64,000 nucleotides of DNA, taken from contig CP092880.1 of NCBI GenBank assembly GCA_030710605.1, forward strand, positions 1,840,862 through 1,904,861. The letters run 5' to 3'. A program made the position numbers and the translations under genes. The DNA comes from Cordylochernes scorpioides. Taxonomy: Eukaryota > Arthropoda > Arachnida > Pseudoscorpiones > Chernetidae. This document shows positions 10,101 to 64,000 of this stretch, piece after piece (position 1 is the first letter of the stretch; each line of letters begins with the position of its first letter). The notes under the pieces were generated by a model. That model worked only from the letters and a program-made list of their open reading frames with translations. It was not told the origin of the DNA and did no database searches.

Positions 10101-11105
10101 TATGTAATTTGATTTGGTGTAGCTCCCATCAGCTAGAACAATTTTTCTTTCATCAGGTTGAATGTCTTTCATTTGCTCAAGAGAGGATGTCATATGACAA
10201 GTTGCTCCACTGTCTAGAATCCAACCTTGATATTTATCTTCCTTTATCTCCTCTTCTTTACTGATTGTGGTAAATGTCTGTTCTTCTTTTACTTTAGCAG
10301 CTGTAGCTCTGGGCACATTTTGTCTTGTTTTCCAAGAATGTGTGTTTGATTGTGGTCCATTGTTCTTTCTTGTGGAATTTTCTCCTTTGTTTTTTGGGTT
10401 GTACCAACAATCATTTGCTTTATGTCCATATTTACTGCATATGAAGCATTGAATCTTCCTTTTAGGTCTTGTATTTTCAAATGTTGTATTCCTATTAAAG
10501 TGCACATTTTCTTTAGTGAACATTTTATATGCATTAGGATTTTCTTCTTTTTCCTGAAATTTGTATCTCTCTAGATAAAGTTGTACAATTCTTCTTATGT
10601 CTAGAATTCCTGGATCACTAATGCTGCTCAATTGCATCACTATGATATTGTATTTTGTTGGTAAAGCCTTTATAAATGCATCTACAAATTCCTCTTCTTC
10701 AATACTGTTTCCCAATATCCTTGCAGTTTCTAGTAATTTTTCTGATCTAAGTAAGAACTGATTTAAATTTTCATCCTTTTTCATCTGCATTCTGAAGAGG
10801 TTATTTTTAGCCTCAATTTTTTGTTTTTTTATATCTCCTTCATATCTTCTATGAATTGAGTTCCAAATGTCTTTTGTAGTTTTGCAATTCAAAATTAAAC
10901 TTACTTGACTATCATTCATTGCACTAGTCATTATTCCTTTTGCTTGGGCATCCTTGATACTCCAATCTGTCTTATCATCTAATTGTGGCGGGTCTTCATA
11001 TAAATACCTTTTTAATCCCTTTCCTTCAAGGAAGGCTTCTATTCTGAATTTCCAGCTATGGAAATTTTCTCCATTAAATTCAGGAATTCTTATATTTTCC
11101 GCCAT
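7140..11105 (-). CDS. copia Gag-Pol polyprotein (1321 aa)
   Basis: Single ORF starting at an ATG (11103-11105) 91 bp inside the 5' LTR. Domains in order: a Gag region (residues 1-210); a CCHC zinc knuckle from Cys220 to Cys233; an aspartic protease with LDSGATCHM (catalytic Asp298); an integrase with the HHCC zinc finger (WHKRLGH and CISCIKGK) and the DDE core (LHLDLIGPI, RSDNGLEF, GIAERANRS); a reverse transcriptase with CDVQTAFLYG and the active-site YVDD near residue 1010; and an RNase H with TDASW and the ADILTKPL end. This Gag-PR-IN-RT-RH order defines Ty1/copia (Pseudoviridae-type) elements. The length is typical and no break is seen, so the product should be functional. There is no envelope-like ORF. 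Confidence 0.96.
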   Translation of the reverse strand: MAENIRIPEFNGENFHSWKFRIEAFLEGKGLKRYLYEDPPQLDDKTDWSIKDAQAKGIMTSAMNDSQVSLILNCKTTKDIWNSIHRRYEGDIKKQKIEAKNNLFRMQMKKDENLNQFLLRSEKLLETARILGNSIEEEEFVDAFIKALPTKYNIIVMQLSSISDPGILDIRRIVQLYLERYKFQEKEENPNAYKMFTKENVHFNRNTTFENTRPKRKIQCFICSKYGHKANDCWYNPKNKGENSTRKNNGPQSNTHSWKTRQNVPRATAAKVKEEQTFTTISKEEEIKEDKYQGWILDSGATCHMTSSLEQMKDIQPDERKIVLADGSYTKSNYIGNVKLNGVNHFLILNNVLHVPSLTDNLISVNKLVQENNKVIFDQKGGHIIDQAGYTIITANKVGDLYFIKGNNNKIDITFKVTNIPWEVWHKRLGHINDQYMEIMKKNQLVYKFDYNEQKSMENCISCIKGKYSRKPFKTVTENQSNQPLELLHLDLIGPIKQLSIGSAKYVLTIVDDFSRKIFVKFLHSKSDTLEIFKEFLESTENLLNKRAKCIRSDNGLEFVNQEFENYLKNKGIIHQKTTIYTPPQNGIAERANRSIINGTRTLLVESELPTKFWAEAMHNFVYTKNRTPNKHNLKITPEELFTGKKPTVAHLRTFGCIAEFWIPKEKRAKFDMITHSGIFMGYSSNRKAYRIFNPNTYSIVESRDVKFIENKKGVSLLKSDQNEVQDYCIFKFPEENFDYDSENKPSEESNIQELEEATQQQQNNVVPYLRPSARNKYYCELSSDEEELSDDSRLDPTFDPTEHNLFALDEIPIPNSYEEAINSKNPEYWIEAMQREMNSLQEHQVWDHVYLPKGVKPIKSKWVYSSKVDPSTGQTIFKARLVALGCCQKDGTYFQNICSPVMKSDSFRTLLAYCVLQGWSLIHCDVQTAFLYGKLDEDIYLLPPQGYQPTDENLVCKLNQALYGLKQSSKVWYNTFSDHLVKIGFTRFNSDKCLFEFKIGNSNLILGLYVDDMIIIYSDINILNVAIGKIESKFKLKRNADNFTILGFEITQHENKITLKQEGYINKLLQKYHMQDCKGVSTPMDVNTDFGNFHSSKKIDQHKYQELIGSLLYLACKSRADIAFSVTVLSKYNTDPREIHWNAAKRVLRYLQFTKKLGLVYTVGDTKLEGFTDASWNSKNFKCSFGGIAFKFGNNLISWSCKSLPNVCLSTTDSELYAFTLGVKTSIYIRYLIEELTGKNCKPTIFCDNQSGITLIKSGQTSNKSNHLIRTINFLNTNLCVYNSFDIMYINTDQNVADILTKPLSKGKFHYFLNCCNIIS

Positions 11106-11184
11106 TTTGAATGTTCTTATTTTAATTACGTACCGCTTTAGATTTCAGGAAAATATTTTATTTACTTACTTTTATCAACCACGG

Positions 11185-11194
11185 TCTGCTACCA
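11185..11194 (-). other. copia primer-binding site (initiator tRNA-Met)
   Basis: The minus-strand sequence TGGTAGCAGA starts two bases after the 5' LTR. It is complementary to the 3' end (with CCA) of animal initiator tRNA-Met; the match ends after ten bases. Confidence 0.75.
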
Positions 11195-11196
11195 AT

Positions 11197-11389
11197 TATT
11201 GGTTTTTTATTATATTCAATCAATGCATAACAAATACGTTTTAATTTAATAAAACTTTATTTATCATTTAGATACAAACATACATATGTAAAACCAAAAT
11301 AAGAAGAAGAATAACAACCATTGATGATGATAACTATATTTATAAAAATCTATTGATAAAATATTCTGTGATATATCTTAAATTCAACA
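11197..11389 (-). repeat. copia 5' LTR
   Basis: 193 bp, read as identical to the other LTR at 6554-6746. It carries the presumed promoter and polyadenylation signals of the element on the minus strand. Confidence 0.92.
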
Positions 11390-11394
11390 CTAAG

Positions 11395-13349
11395 AAAAGG
11401 GGGACAGTTTATATCATCACTTCCATTCTCAACTTTTCAGTTGTACATCGTCTTTCTTTGGCGAGATGAGGTCTGTAAAGTAATAATGAAGCACTGTCTG
11501 TTAAAGGGGAGTGTCTATTAAGGCAGAAAATGAAACGTATGGAAAGGAATAGAATTGATATACTCATAAGCCCATTTGCGAAGACACTGAGAAAGGCAGA
11601 TTTGGTTGATGCAGCCTACGTTCCCTACACACTCTACTATCACCATTTATAGGGATGTTTAAGATATTATTTCATATTGGGGATCAACAAAAGCAAGTTT
11701 TAAAAAGAAAGGTATCTTCCCCATCAAAATGGTCACAAATGATTTGCGCCATTGATCTACTATCTCTGCAAACTAGCAGAATCTGGGCGGTGAAAAGGCT
11801 AAAACACTAGCTTCGGCAAATTCTGAACGTTCACACAGCGACCATGGTTTCCATTAAAAGAAGTGAGGGCCAAAAAGTAGTAAATGGACATTTAAAAAAA
11901 CTTTTGTGGTGTTAGCACAGTCTGCTTCATCTAAGTTTTAGATTTATTTGGTGCTATATACCTGTTAAATATAGTCGAATTGTTCATTTTATGGAATTAT
12001 TTATTTTACGGATATGGGAATGGCCAGCGAAACGATATGACTTCAAATGCCCACTGATATTCAGAGATACAATTGAGATAAATTTATCTAAACCCCCACA
12101 CAAACAAATCCAAGAGGAACTTTTGTGTTAGAGTCTAGTCATATGAGGGAATCTGAGCCTGGTCTACTTAAATATGTAATTTATTGGTAAAATATAATTA
12201 GATAATGTTATTTGTGTTGTGCGATACATAGTTTACTTCATTAGGCATGAATGTTACCTCATATCTATATCAAAATATATAATGAGGCGTGACTTCAGAA
12301 AATATTAGCCAAGATGTTTTAAATTTAGCTTGGAATAAAAAAAAATGCAAAATTTGACTCCTAACCTTAGATTATTTCCATAAATATGAGTTATATTAAA
12401 GAAATAGAGCATTGTCGCATATTTGTTGTTTCTAACTTCATTTTGGCGTATTTATTATTTCAGTCAGAGTTTGGACTTGGTAGCTTTTCTGCATATGAGT
12501 CATATCCCCTCACTTTAAATATAGAAATAAAATGTAATCAGACTAAAGTGACTTAAAATTCTTACAAATGACCAGAATAAATCACATGCTTACTTTTTTC
12601 ATACCCCCATCTCCGCATTGGACTCTTTCCTAAGACTGATCTGTTCACAGTTAACACCTTAATCTTGTCAACATATATTCACTCCTATTTATGCGTGTTA
12701 TCCCTCCCCCATTATTTTGAAACAGCATTGAAGAATTTATTGGCATTTTTAGGGAATCTCCTCATGGAAATAAGTTAAATTTTTACTCACAAATTCTGCT
12801 CAATTTTTCTCTAAGAATAGTAAACTTGCTTTTGTGCTATCAATTCAAAGAATTAATCTCGATTTCACTGAATCTTTAAATACTCGCTAATGATAACAAA
12901 AATATAAAGAGCAGTAAAATACACATAACAGGAAGATATATATAGATAACCCAGGTTTCCTTGAGCATAGAAGTACAACAGAATAATTTATTAGAAGCAA
13001 GTAGAAAATTATCTTTCATTTCAATTGAATAAATAGAATTAAAAATATATATTTTTAAATATGTTGAGTTCCCGTTACGAATAAATGGAAAGGGAGGATA
13101 TACGATGTGACTTATTAAAATTTCCTTACTTAAGTATATATATATATGGTAATTTAGGCCAACAACCCCATGTATATAACCCGTAACAAGACCTTAATGT
13201 TGTATAATAGAAACACAGCTGTCAATGATGCACTATCGGCATGTGTCTTTACATCATCACATGTAATGCAATTTGTACAAACAGGATAAATAAAATAAAA
13301 GAATAAAAGAAAAACTCTGTAATTGATTAAGAGTTGAGCTAAAGCAGAG
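11395..13349. other. about 2 kb of non-coding DNA, nothing recognised
   Basis: AT-rich sequence without a supportable ORF, RNA gene or repeat boundary. Short A/T tracts and a (TA)n run at 13135-13146 are the only visible structure. Confidence 0.35.
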
Positions 13350-13433
13350 ATCGAGCATATAATATTGCCAGAACAAAGGTCTAAAGATGGAAACAGCCAC
13401 GGCACTAGTGTACAATTTCATCAGACAACCCAT
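13350..13433 (+). repeat. direct repeat, copy 1 (partner at 15280-15362)
   Basis: About 84 bp that recurs at 15280-15362 with roughly ten differences; the shared core is GAAACAGCCACGGCACTAGT. The two copies lie in the same orientation about 1.9 kb apart and bracket the decayed non-LTR sequence. They could be remnants of LTRs or of a duplicated 5' region. Confidence 0.65.
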
Positions 13434-13929
13434 GAAATCATTATTAAATTGGACAATCTATAAAAGACTCCTTCTGGAGATTCAGCAACCCACTGAAGAC
13501 GCTGGGAACTATTCCAGAGAGGGAAATTATAGCAATAGATCTCTATAATTTCTACAGATCAATTGTAGATAGATTCATACACAAAAGATATAGTGAGGAA
13601 AGTTTAGGACAGACATATAAAGAGATTCCTCATTAAACTAAGGCTTACGTGTACTTGGGAAAAGGGAGGGAAAAGTTGAATTATTCTCGTTCCTACAATA
13701 AATTAAATGATCTATAAAATAGTGGTCGGCTCTCCCATCAAAATAGACGCTGGAATTGATCGCCGTCTATTGGCCGTCTCTACAGACTAACGGACTCGGG
13801 TCAGTGACAAACCCATATAGTTTCAAATTCTCTGGGATCATCCAACAACTTTAAGGGATCTCAGATAAAGATGAGCATGTTATTATTAGAAACTATAAAC
13901 CTGAATATAAGACCAAATTAACATTTTTT

Positions 13930-14560
13930 TATAGAAGTATAATATGTTGAAAATATTATTTCAAATTTAAATATCGAGGAAGTGCCAGGTCCAGATTTCA
14001 CCAGTAATAATATGATCAAACGTGTAGGTACACCTTTTATTCCGATTTTTATAGCAAAGATTCAACAAATGTGTTGAATTAGGTCACTATCTGGATGTAT
14101 GGAGAAGGACTCTATTTATGAAGATTATACTAAAACCTAGCAAAATAAGCCATGAGACAAGCAAAATCTATAGACTTATACTATTGACATTGACATTTGT
14201 AATATATTTAAAACAAAAAGGTTTTCAATAAAATCATAAAGAGACAATCTAATGAGTATAAGGCAACATGGGTCTTATTAAATTTAAATCAACGAATGGT
14301 ATAATGGTAGATATGATGGAAAAACATACTGAAACACAGACAGGAGAACTGGCTTCTTTGGCAGGCACGTTCGACAATGTATGTTGGCCAGCAATTATTA
14401 GAAGACTTGATTATTAGTAACATTCCCTCCAAATAGGTAAGAATCATACAATATTTCATTTAAACAGTGGAAGAAGGGCAAATTCCTCATATGAAAATAC
14501 AAATATTACTAAAACCTGACAAAGAGATACCCTCAAGGCGGGAAAAAATCGTATTTACCG
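13930..14560 (+). pseudogene. heavily decayed non-LTR reverse transcriptase (R1-like)
   Basis: Short blocks in changing plus-strand frames match the reverse transcriptase of R1/Jockey-type non-LTR elements: EVPGPDF near 13980, then KPSKISHETSKIYRLILL near 14130, AGTFDNVCWPAIIRRLDY near 14365-14420 (the first catalytic Asp block), and a YPQGG block near 14530. Frameshifts and stops separate them and no FADD block was found. The ends of the element are unclear. The downstream 61-codon frame at 14692-14877 is not recognised. Confidence 0.5.
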
Positions 14561-15279
14561 CTGTTTCTGTATTAAAGTATCACAATAAAGTACAATGCAC
14601 AACTCCATTCTATTAGAGCCGGTAGTTCTATTTCCGTACAATTTGTAATAATAATATATGGGGGTAGTACCATAAAACAAAAGAATGAAATATGTATGAG
14701 AGGAAACAAAATTCTCCATATAAGTTATATATTAGATATTTATTCAAATTAAATAGAATTTGGGAACATTTCTATACTGGCGAGATATGCTATTTACATA
14801 GTGATCTAGATAGAGGTGACCTGAAGTTACGAATTTGCCTTTATAAAGGGGAAAGCCTAGATCTCCATCTATTCTAGCGAGACAAAATATAAGAACCCTA
14901 TCATTCTTTTTAAGTTACTCAAAGCCCTTTAGGGCCCATGCGAAATCTAAACTAGTTTCTGCTCAAAAAGGGGGGTACTTAAGCCATAATGGCAAAAAGG
15001 CTTACCTTTTCTCGGGAACGCCGGCAAAGGTCTGGTCTCCTCCTTAACTGTGTCTCAAGCCCGACTGAAGACCGTCCTTCTGACTGAGCGACTCAGATTG
15101 AATCTCAATTCCTTTGGCAAAGAAACCCTCTTTTATCCTTGCCTCTGTCCATTTTCATTCGCTGCCCGCGCCAAAGTTTCTATTGGTCGGCATTTTCATT
15201 CGTCGAAAGAAAACACCAATGAAAATGGCCAACTGCCCCAGTATACAATTTCACAGACGCCCCAGGCCTCTCCCATCAA

Positions 15280-15362
15280 AATAGAACATATAGTATTGCC
15301 AAAACAAAAAAAGTCTAAAGAGGGAAACAGCCACGGCACTAGTGTAAAATTTCATCAGACCC
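15280..15362 (+). repeat. direct repeat, copy 2 (partner at 13350-13433)
   Basis: Second copy of the repeat that also lies at 13350-13433. It is preceded by CTCTCCCATCAAAATAGA, which is also found at 13731-13748, so more than one segment has been duplicated here. Confidence 0.65.
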
Positions 15363-15384
15363 CAGGCCTCCTCCACATGGACTG

Positions 15385-15545
15385 TAATACGATCCTCCCT
15401 TTTCTCGGGAAGGTATATATAACGCCCCCCCCCGTCTTAGCTAAAAATCGACACAGGCCCCTTTCACTTGAACTGTAATACAACGCTTCCCTTTCTCGGG
15501 AAGGATATTTATAAGCCCCCCCCCCCCCCCCCCCGTCTTTTAGAA
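15385..15545 (+). repeat. imperfect tandem duplication with C homopolymers
   Basis: Two units of roughly 80 bp each contain CTGTAATAC, then CTTTTCTCGGGAAGG or a close variant, then TATATAA or TATTTATAA, then a C-run (9 and 20 C), then GTCTT. The layout of TATA-like box then C-run suggests duplicated promoter sequence of a transposable element, but this is inference. Confidence 0.55.
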
Positions 15546-15599
15546 ATCTTCCTTCTCCATCTCTTCTGGTCACCTCTACCTAAATTTTAAATGAGGGGC

Positions 15600-16517
15600 A
15601 TATATGTACATATGGTACAACAGCTTCCAGCGCGGATGTCTCTGGATGTCACTGGTGTCTTCTTCTCCACCAGGCATCAGCTTTCGGCATGGAAGTCTGG
15701 TGTCATCAAGTGTCTAGGTTTCTGGGCAAAAAGGTGGTCTATAAGTCTATGTGGGAGGGAAGCCATGTATCCATTTGACGTTGATCATACATACATCTTC
15801 TGTTGGGGTATGGTTACAAAAACGTGCCCCAACAAATATAATAAAACGGTTCTAATATTTAATGGAATAAAAAGTGCCAATCACAATTTTTTCTGTAGAT
15901 AGAAGGGGAAAAAGTCTAAATATACTCAGAGAGAGAGATAACTGAGAAATAATTATAAAAGAGAGAATATATATACCCTCCAAAAATTATCAATGGAAAA
16001 TAACTTATACACAGGAGATTATAGATTAGATATTTCATACATAGACTATTGTTGCATGCAAAATCGTTATATAAAAAAAGTAAAGCGGTGAAAATGAAAT
16101 AAAAATGAAAATATAAAATTATTCGATATATTAAAATGAACATGTATTGTATTTTAAATAGATGATTTTTAAAAAATAAAATGTTCCAATAATTTAAATT
16201 GTCAGATTTTAATAATATAAATATAGAATATAAACATTCAAGAAAGTGTTTATCTATAATGCCCACATTTTTTTATATAAACATTTTTAAAATGTTACGT
16301 TTTTCTATCTTTTAAAAGATAAGGAAAGGATAAATCACCATCCAATCAAAACTTTTTCTCTAAGATAAGATATTTATTGCAGAATAACTTACACAACCAT
16401 TTAATAACTTGCTTGGCATCACTGTAATTTCTATATTTATTACTGATATTGCAAAAAGGGTTTTGATATTTCTGTTGCTCTACTTTTTAACGTTTTGTAA
16501 ACAAGGCCTTAAAAGAT
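15600..16517. other. upstream region of the kinase gene
   Basis: No protein family is recognised in the short ORFs here. The sequence becomes very AT-rich after 15900. A promoter for the kinase gene could lie here or further upstream behind an untranslated exon; I see no decisive TATA box or initiator. An in-frame TAA at 16488-16490, with no ATG between it and 16518, supports 16518 as the start codon. Confidence 0.35.
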
Positions 16518-61230
<44,713 letters not shown>

Positions 61231-61625
61231 GAACTGTCTTCCAGCCATCATGACGGAGCTTCTTCACCATTTTGTAATCATTGGTTGTTTGATGTTTCTA
61301 TTTACCGCAGAAATTTTATTTCTTCCTTATTTGGCTTAGTTTACCTCGATAGTTTAAATGTACATACTGTATATTATATATAGCCTTTTTTATAGATTGT
61401 AAAACAAAACAAATGTTTTTTTTAAATTGATTCTTACTCATCTAATATACTTTATAAATTATTTTTTATATTTTAGATGTGTGTGAACACAACATTAAAA
61501 GAAGTCCTTGTTGTTTGCACTCCAAAAACTTGCGGCCTGCAGTTTCCAAATGCCGGCGGCAGTTGTCATTCATCCCTTCAAGAACAAGATGCCTTATGAA
61601 TAAATGCCTTCCATTGGGGCAGCTG
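61231..61625 (+). terminator. MAPKAPK2: MAPKAPK2 3' UTR with candidate polyadenylation signal
   Basis: AATAAA at 61599-61604, about 370 bp after the stop, is the first canonical signal. A second AATAAA at 61910-61915 could give a longer transcript. No transcript evidence is available. Confidence 0.5.
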
Positions 61626-62270
61626 GCCCTGCTGCTTTGTTGAATCCCTCCTTCTCTCCACAGTTTGTTGTGCTGGGGAGTTCAAGCTCGGCAACTTTTC
61701 AGAGAAAAATTAAAACATTCTTAATTTTTTTCCATGTGCCTAGTTTTCTCCAAGTCTCCAGAAAATTTTGCTTCCATCCAGAGCAATCATCACATCTGGC
61801 AATGATCATAAGAAGTACAAAACATTAGTTGACTGTGTGTTAGGGCAGTCCCATAATGTCATCTGACCACATGTGTGAAACTGTTATAAACATGTAACAA
61901 GTAATTTTTAATAAAAAAATAATTTCTAGAACTCTCCTCTTCCTTCAGTTGTCCACCACACCATTAAAATGTCCTCCTCCATCAAGGCAAATTTTTACAA
62001 TTATACATTATGACCTTGCTTGGGTTCTCTCAGAGGTAATGTGTTTGCTCAACAAAGATTCTTTAATAAATATTATTTATATATCTTATCCCACCCTCTC
62101 AAAAGTGAAGTAATTAAAAATAAATAAATTTTGAAAATAAAACACAAAATGATGATGATAGGAATGATATTTGGAACCCATGACTTCTAATTAGAGCTAG
62201 AATGGTTTATATGAAATAACATTTGCCTGGCAAACATGACTAGCTGGGTAATTATTGTAATTAAAAATAT
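61626..62270. other. intergenic stretch, nothing recognised
   Basis: No supportable gene between the kinase 3' UTR and the LTR element; possibly includes a longer 3' UTR of the kinase. Confidence 0.35.
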
Positions 62271-62605
62271 TGTTACGACTCTTCTCAGCCGTCGATGTTT
62301 GCGTGCAAGGTTTCTGAGACCTTCTGAAACCAAAATGTTAGCCAATCTTCTTCTGGCTGGTTCTCTGATGTTGCTCACTCTTCTGCCTAGAGGTATAGTC
62401 AGCGCTGAGGTCTTCTTCTAAATGAAGCGGGCTTTCCGAGCTCTAACTATTGTGAAAAGACTAGTCTCACAAAAGCTCAACTTAACACACCATTTTATTT
62501 CCAAGCACACTATATATACAATCAAACACACACACGTGACCAGGCACTCCTGGTCAAATATAATAAAACCATTTACGCCGAGTAATAATAAATTAAACTC
62601 TAACA
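62271..62605 (-). repeat. 3' LTR of a partial LTR retrotransposon
   Basis: 335 bp, minus strand TGTTAGAGTTTAAT to AGTCGTAACA, with inverted ends TGTTA/TAACA. It is preceded on the minus strand by a purine tract (CGGGGAGGAA, 62606-62615). It has a TATATATA box and an AATAAA within it. The element continues beyond the right edge of the window, so the other LTR cannot be compared. Confidence 0.75.
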
Positions 62606-62617
62606 TTCCTCCCCGAG

Positions 62618-64000
62618 TTAATGGGTCACATCAAGTTCCGGAAGGGCCACCGGAAGCAGCACCAATGCAATGTCCTCCTCGCGCCACAAATTGCTTGAAA
62701 GCCGACATGAAGGTGGGTGTAGATGCATCTGTGACCAATTCAAGATGTACTGCTCGGTCACAAAGCACACAAATAGACAGACGTAGCCCCTTTCAGTCTT
62801 TCGGCCACTTGTCCGGAGCCCACCTGCAGCGTCTGTTGTCACCGCCGTTCTCCTTGCCGCAGGTCCTGTTGTCACCAGACAGACTTCTCCCCCCAGACTG
62901 CCATGTCTTCTCGACGCACAAACCCCCTTCAGGCCGGCCGCTCTCTCCGCTCCTCCCTTGTCTACGGCACCAGCTGGACTCCCTGACTGCCACCCCCTCC
63001 TCTGGAATTTGTCAATCAACACTTCCTGGAAGGGGCCCCTGCATACCTTCTTCTCTTGGCTTTCCCACTTCTTCCCTTCTACTTCTCTGCTGCATCGCTT
63101 CACTGCCCCCTTCTCAATCCTTTTCGTCCCGAAAAGGCTGATTTCACCAGAGGCGCTGATCGGCGGCCCTTTGATCTCCCTGACGTCTCTGGCCACATGA
63201 GGGTCGTCAGCATCCCGGAAGCGTAACGGCAGGGTTAACACCAACCCTTGTTTGCAGAACCACATCTCAACTCGGGCTTTCTTTCCACTCTCAACCAGTG
63301 CCGACGCCATTGATTGGTCTCGCTGTCTAGCACAGAGCGGTGGTTCTCCACACGATGGAGGCCATATTTCACTGCCTACGATGCTTTCATCTGATATTTT
63401 GAATTCTCCTTGAGAACACTCTGTAGCCGCAATGTACAAAGGGTTGTGATCGTTTTTATTGCACTTTCGCCGCTTCCTTCCACGACGGGGCTGTAGATCG
63501 CCGATCTTTACAGTGGATTCGTCCACCTGATCCACGCTGTCCATATCGTGGCCTCCCTTTTCTTCTTTAGGTTCCCCATTCTCTTGCTCTAGAGGCTCTC
63601 TCTTTCCAAACCCTTCAAACCTGGGCTTCTTAGTGCCGACCCCGCACAGGGCTGTGAATTTCTTAAATCTTCTGGAGGTGTCGGATCCCGTGGCAGTCTC
63701 AAGGTCGGTATAACTTTTCCTAGGCGGTGGCTGCTTGATCTGCACCTTGTCGGGCGAAGGAACGAAGATGAATGGTACACATTCTTGGCACATCTTTTCA
63801 GCTTGCATTGCAGACGACGGCGCTGACACATTGCGCGCGACTTCCGCGTCACAGACATTGTCGTCGGACTTCCACAGAGCGTCCAATGCTCTATCTCGTT
63901 CAGTCGGGTTGCCGGCTCCAACTTCGGGGTGCTTCGACCATCTAGCCTTGTCGCACTTCCACGGAGCACCCAGCTCCGTCCTGTCCAGTTGGATCGCCGC
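62618..64000 (-). CDS. unrecognised C-terminal ORF of the partial LTR element
   Basis: The frame is open from the window edge to TAA at 62618-62620, 460 codons or more, ending 13 bp before the LTR; no start is visible. It is much more GC-rich than the surroundings. Features: basic block RRGRKRRK, several Cys (CQEC, CARQ), acidic patches, and no integrase, RT or protease motif. By position it would be the last ORF of the element (end of pol, a third ORF, or gag of a defective element). It has no clear transmembrane pattern of an envelope protein. I do not recognise the family; a non-coding explanation is possible because GC-rich DNA often has long open frames. Confidence 0.45.
   Translation of the reverse strand, partial: AAIQLDRTELGAPWKCDKARWSKHPEVGAGNPTERDRALDALWKSDDNVCDAEVARNVSAPSSAMQAEKMCQECVPFIFVPSPDKVQIKQPPPRKSYTDLETATGSDTSRRFKKFTALCGVGTKKPRFEGFGKREPLEQENGEPKEEKGGHDMDSVDQVDESTVKIGDLQPRRGRKRRKCNKNDHNPLYIAATECSQGEFKISDESIVGSEIWPPSCGEPPLCARQRDQSMASALVESGKKARVEMWFCKQGLVLTLPLRFRDADDPHVARDVREIKGPPISASGEISLFGTKRIEKGAVKRCSREVEGKKWESQEKKVCRGPFQEVLIDKFQRRGWQSGSPAGAVDKGGAERAAGLKGVCASRRHGSLGGEVCLVTTGPAARRTAVTTDAAGGLRTSGRKTERGYVCLFVCFVTEQYILNWSQMHLHPPSCRLSSNLWREEDIALVLLPVALPELDVTH

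Larger units (their letters stand above)
6554..11389 (-). mobile_element. Ty1/copia LTR retrotransposon, apparently intact
   Basis: A 4836-bp element with 193-bp LTRs (6554-6746 and 11197-11389) that I read as identical, flanked by a 5-bp target duplication CTAAG (6549-6553 and 11390-11394). It encodes one uninterrupted Gag-Pol ORF on the minus strand. A primer-binding site matching the 3' end of initiator tRNA-Met lies two bases inside the 5' LTR, and a purine-rich tract GGGGGCATT abuts the 3' LTR. Identical LTRs and an open frame indicate a recent insertion. It lies about 5 kb upstream of the kinase gene, in antisense. Confidence 0.96.

Noticed and set aside
15591..15902. 103-codon ORF just upstream of the kinase gene as a possible first exon
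   Set aside because: No family match, no compatible donor leading in frame to 16518, and an in-frame stop precedes the exon 1 ATG.
62422..63141. Plus-strand ORF of 239 codons
   Set aside because: It overlaps the LTR and runs opposite to the longer GC-rich frame that ends at the purine tract; Pro/Ser/Leu composition suggests a shadow.

Overview
The window is animal nuclear DNA, almost certainly from an arthropod. It is AT-rich, has a multi-exon gene with GT-AG introns, and is packed with retrotransposons, DNA transposons, SINEs and long minisatellites. The kinase sequence reads as a protostome MAPKAP kinase 2. The non-LTR, mariner and Tc1 coding sequences resemble families common in arthropods. 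A chelicerate such as a spider is plausible, but the sequence alone does not prove it.

The only host protein-coding gene I can support is a MAPKAP kinase 2/3 orthologue on the + strand, from 16518 to 61230. It has ten coding exons: 16518-16682, 31542-31681, 45234-45298, 47149-47228, 50186-50312, 52413-52488, 52794-52918, 57678-57763, 57826-57906 and 61111-61230. Joined, they give exactly 355 codons (354 residues plus TGA), with matching splice phases at every junction. A tRNA-Gly(GCC) gene lies antisense in intron 1 (21087-21157).

Layout. 1-16.5 kb is upstream DNA: a dead mariner (1094-2410) inside an older pair of inverted repeats, a second mariner remnant, a SINE with a clean target duplication (5999-6309), an intact Ty1/copia element (6554-11389, antisense), a decayed non-LTR reverse transcriptase and GC-rich duplications. 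Intron 1 (14.9 kb) holds piggyBac remnants, a family of hairpin repeats, the tRNA gene, a second SINE with an amplified head, and a nearly intact Ty3/gypsy element (26291-31480, antisense) that ends only 57 bp before exon 2. Intron 2 (13.6 kb) holds a Tc1-like element, two copies of a 1.3-kb pogo-like non-autonomous transposon (one interrupted by a truncated LINE), an ACA-rich microsatellite and a 3.5-kb array of a 67-bp unit. Introns 4, 5 and 9 each carry a different minisatellite (55, 27/28 and 33 bp), and intron 7 carries a 4.3-kb LINE with a 15-bp target duplication. Beyond the gene, the right edge contains the 3' LTR and the end of a long ORF from another LTR element that runs off the window.

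The LTR elements, the Tc1 element and the mariners lie antisense to the kinase gene; the large LINE lies in sense. The copia and Ty3 elements have LTR pairs that look identical by eye and open reading frames, so they are recent arrivals. I saw no CRISPR, bacterial operon or other prokaryotic system. The most unusual items are the Ty3 element whose gag starts in one LTR and whose pol ends in the other, the hairpin repeats with hammerhead-like cores and 11-13 bp target duplications, the SINE with a tandemly multiplied promoter head, and four unrelated minisatellites in introns of one kinase gene.
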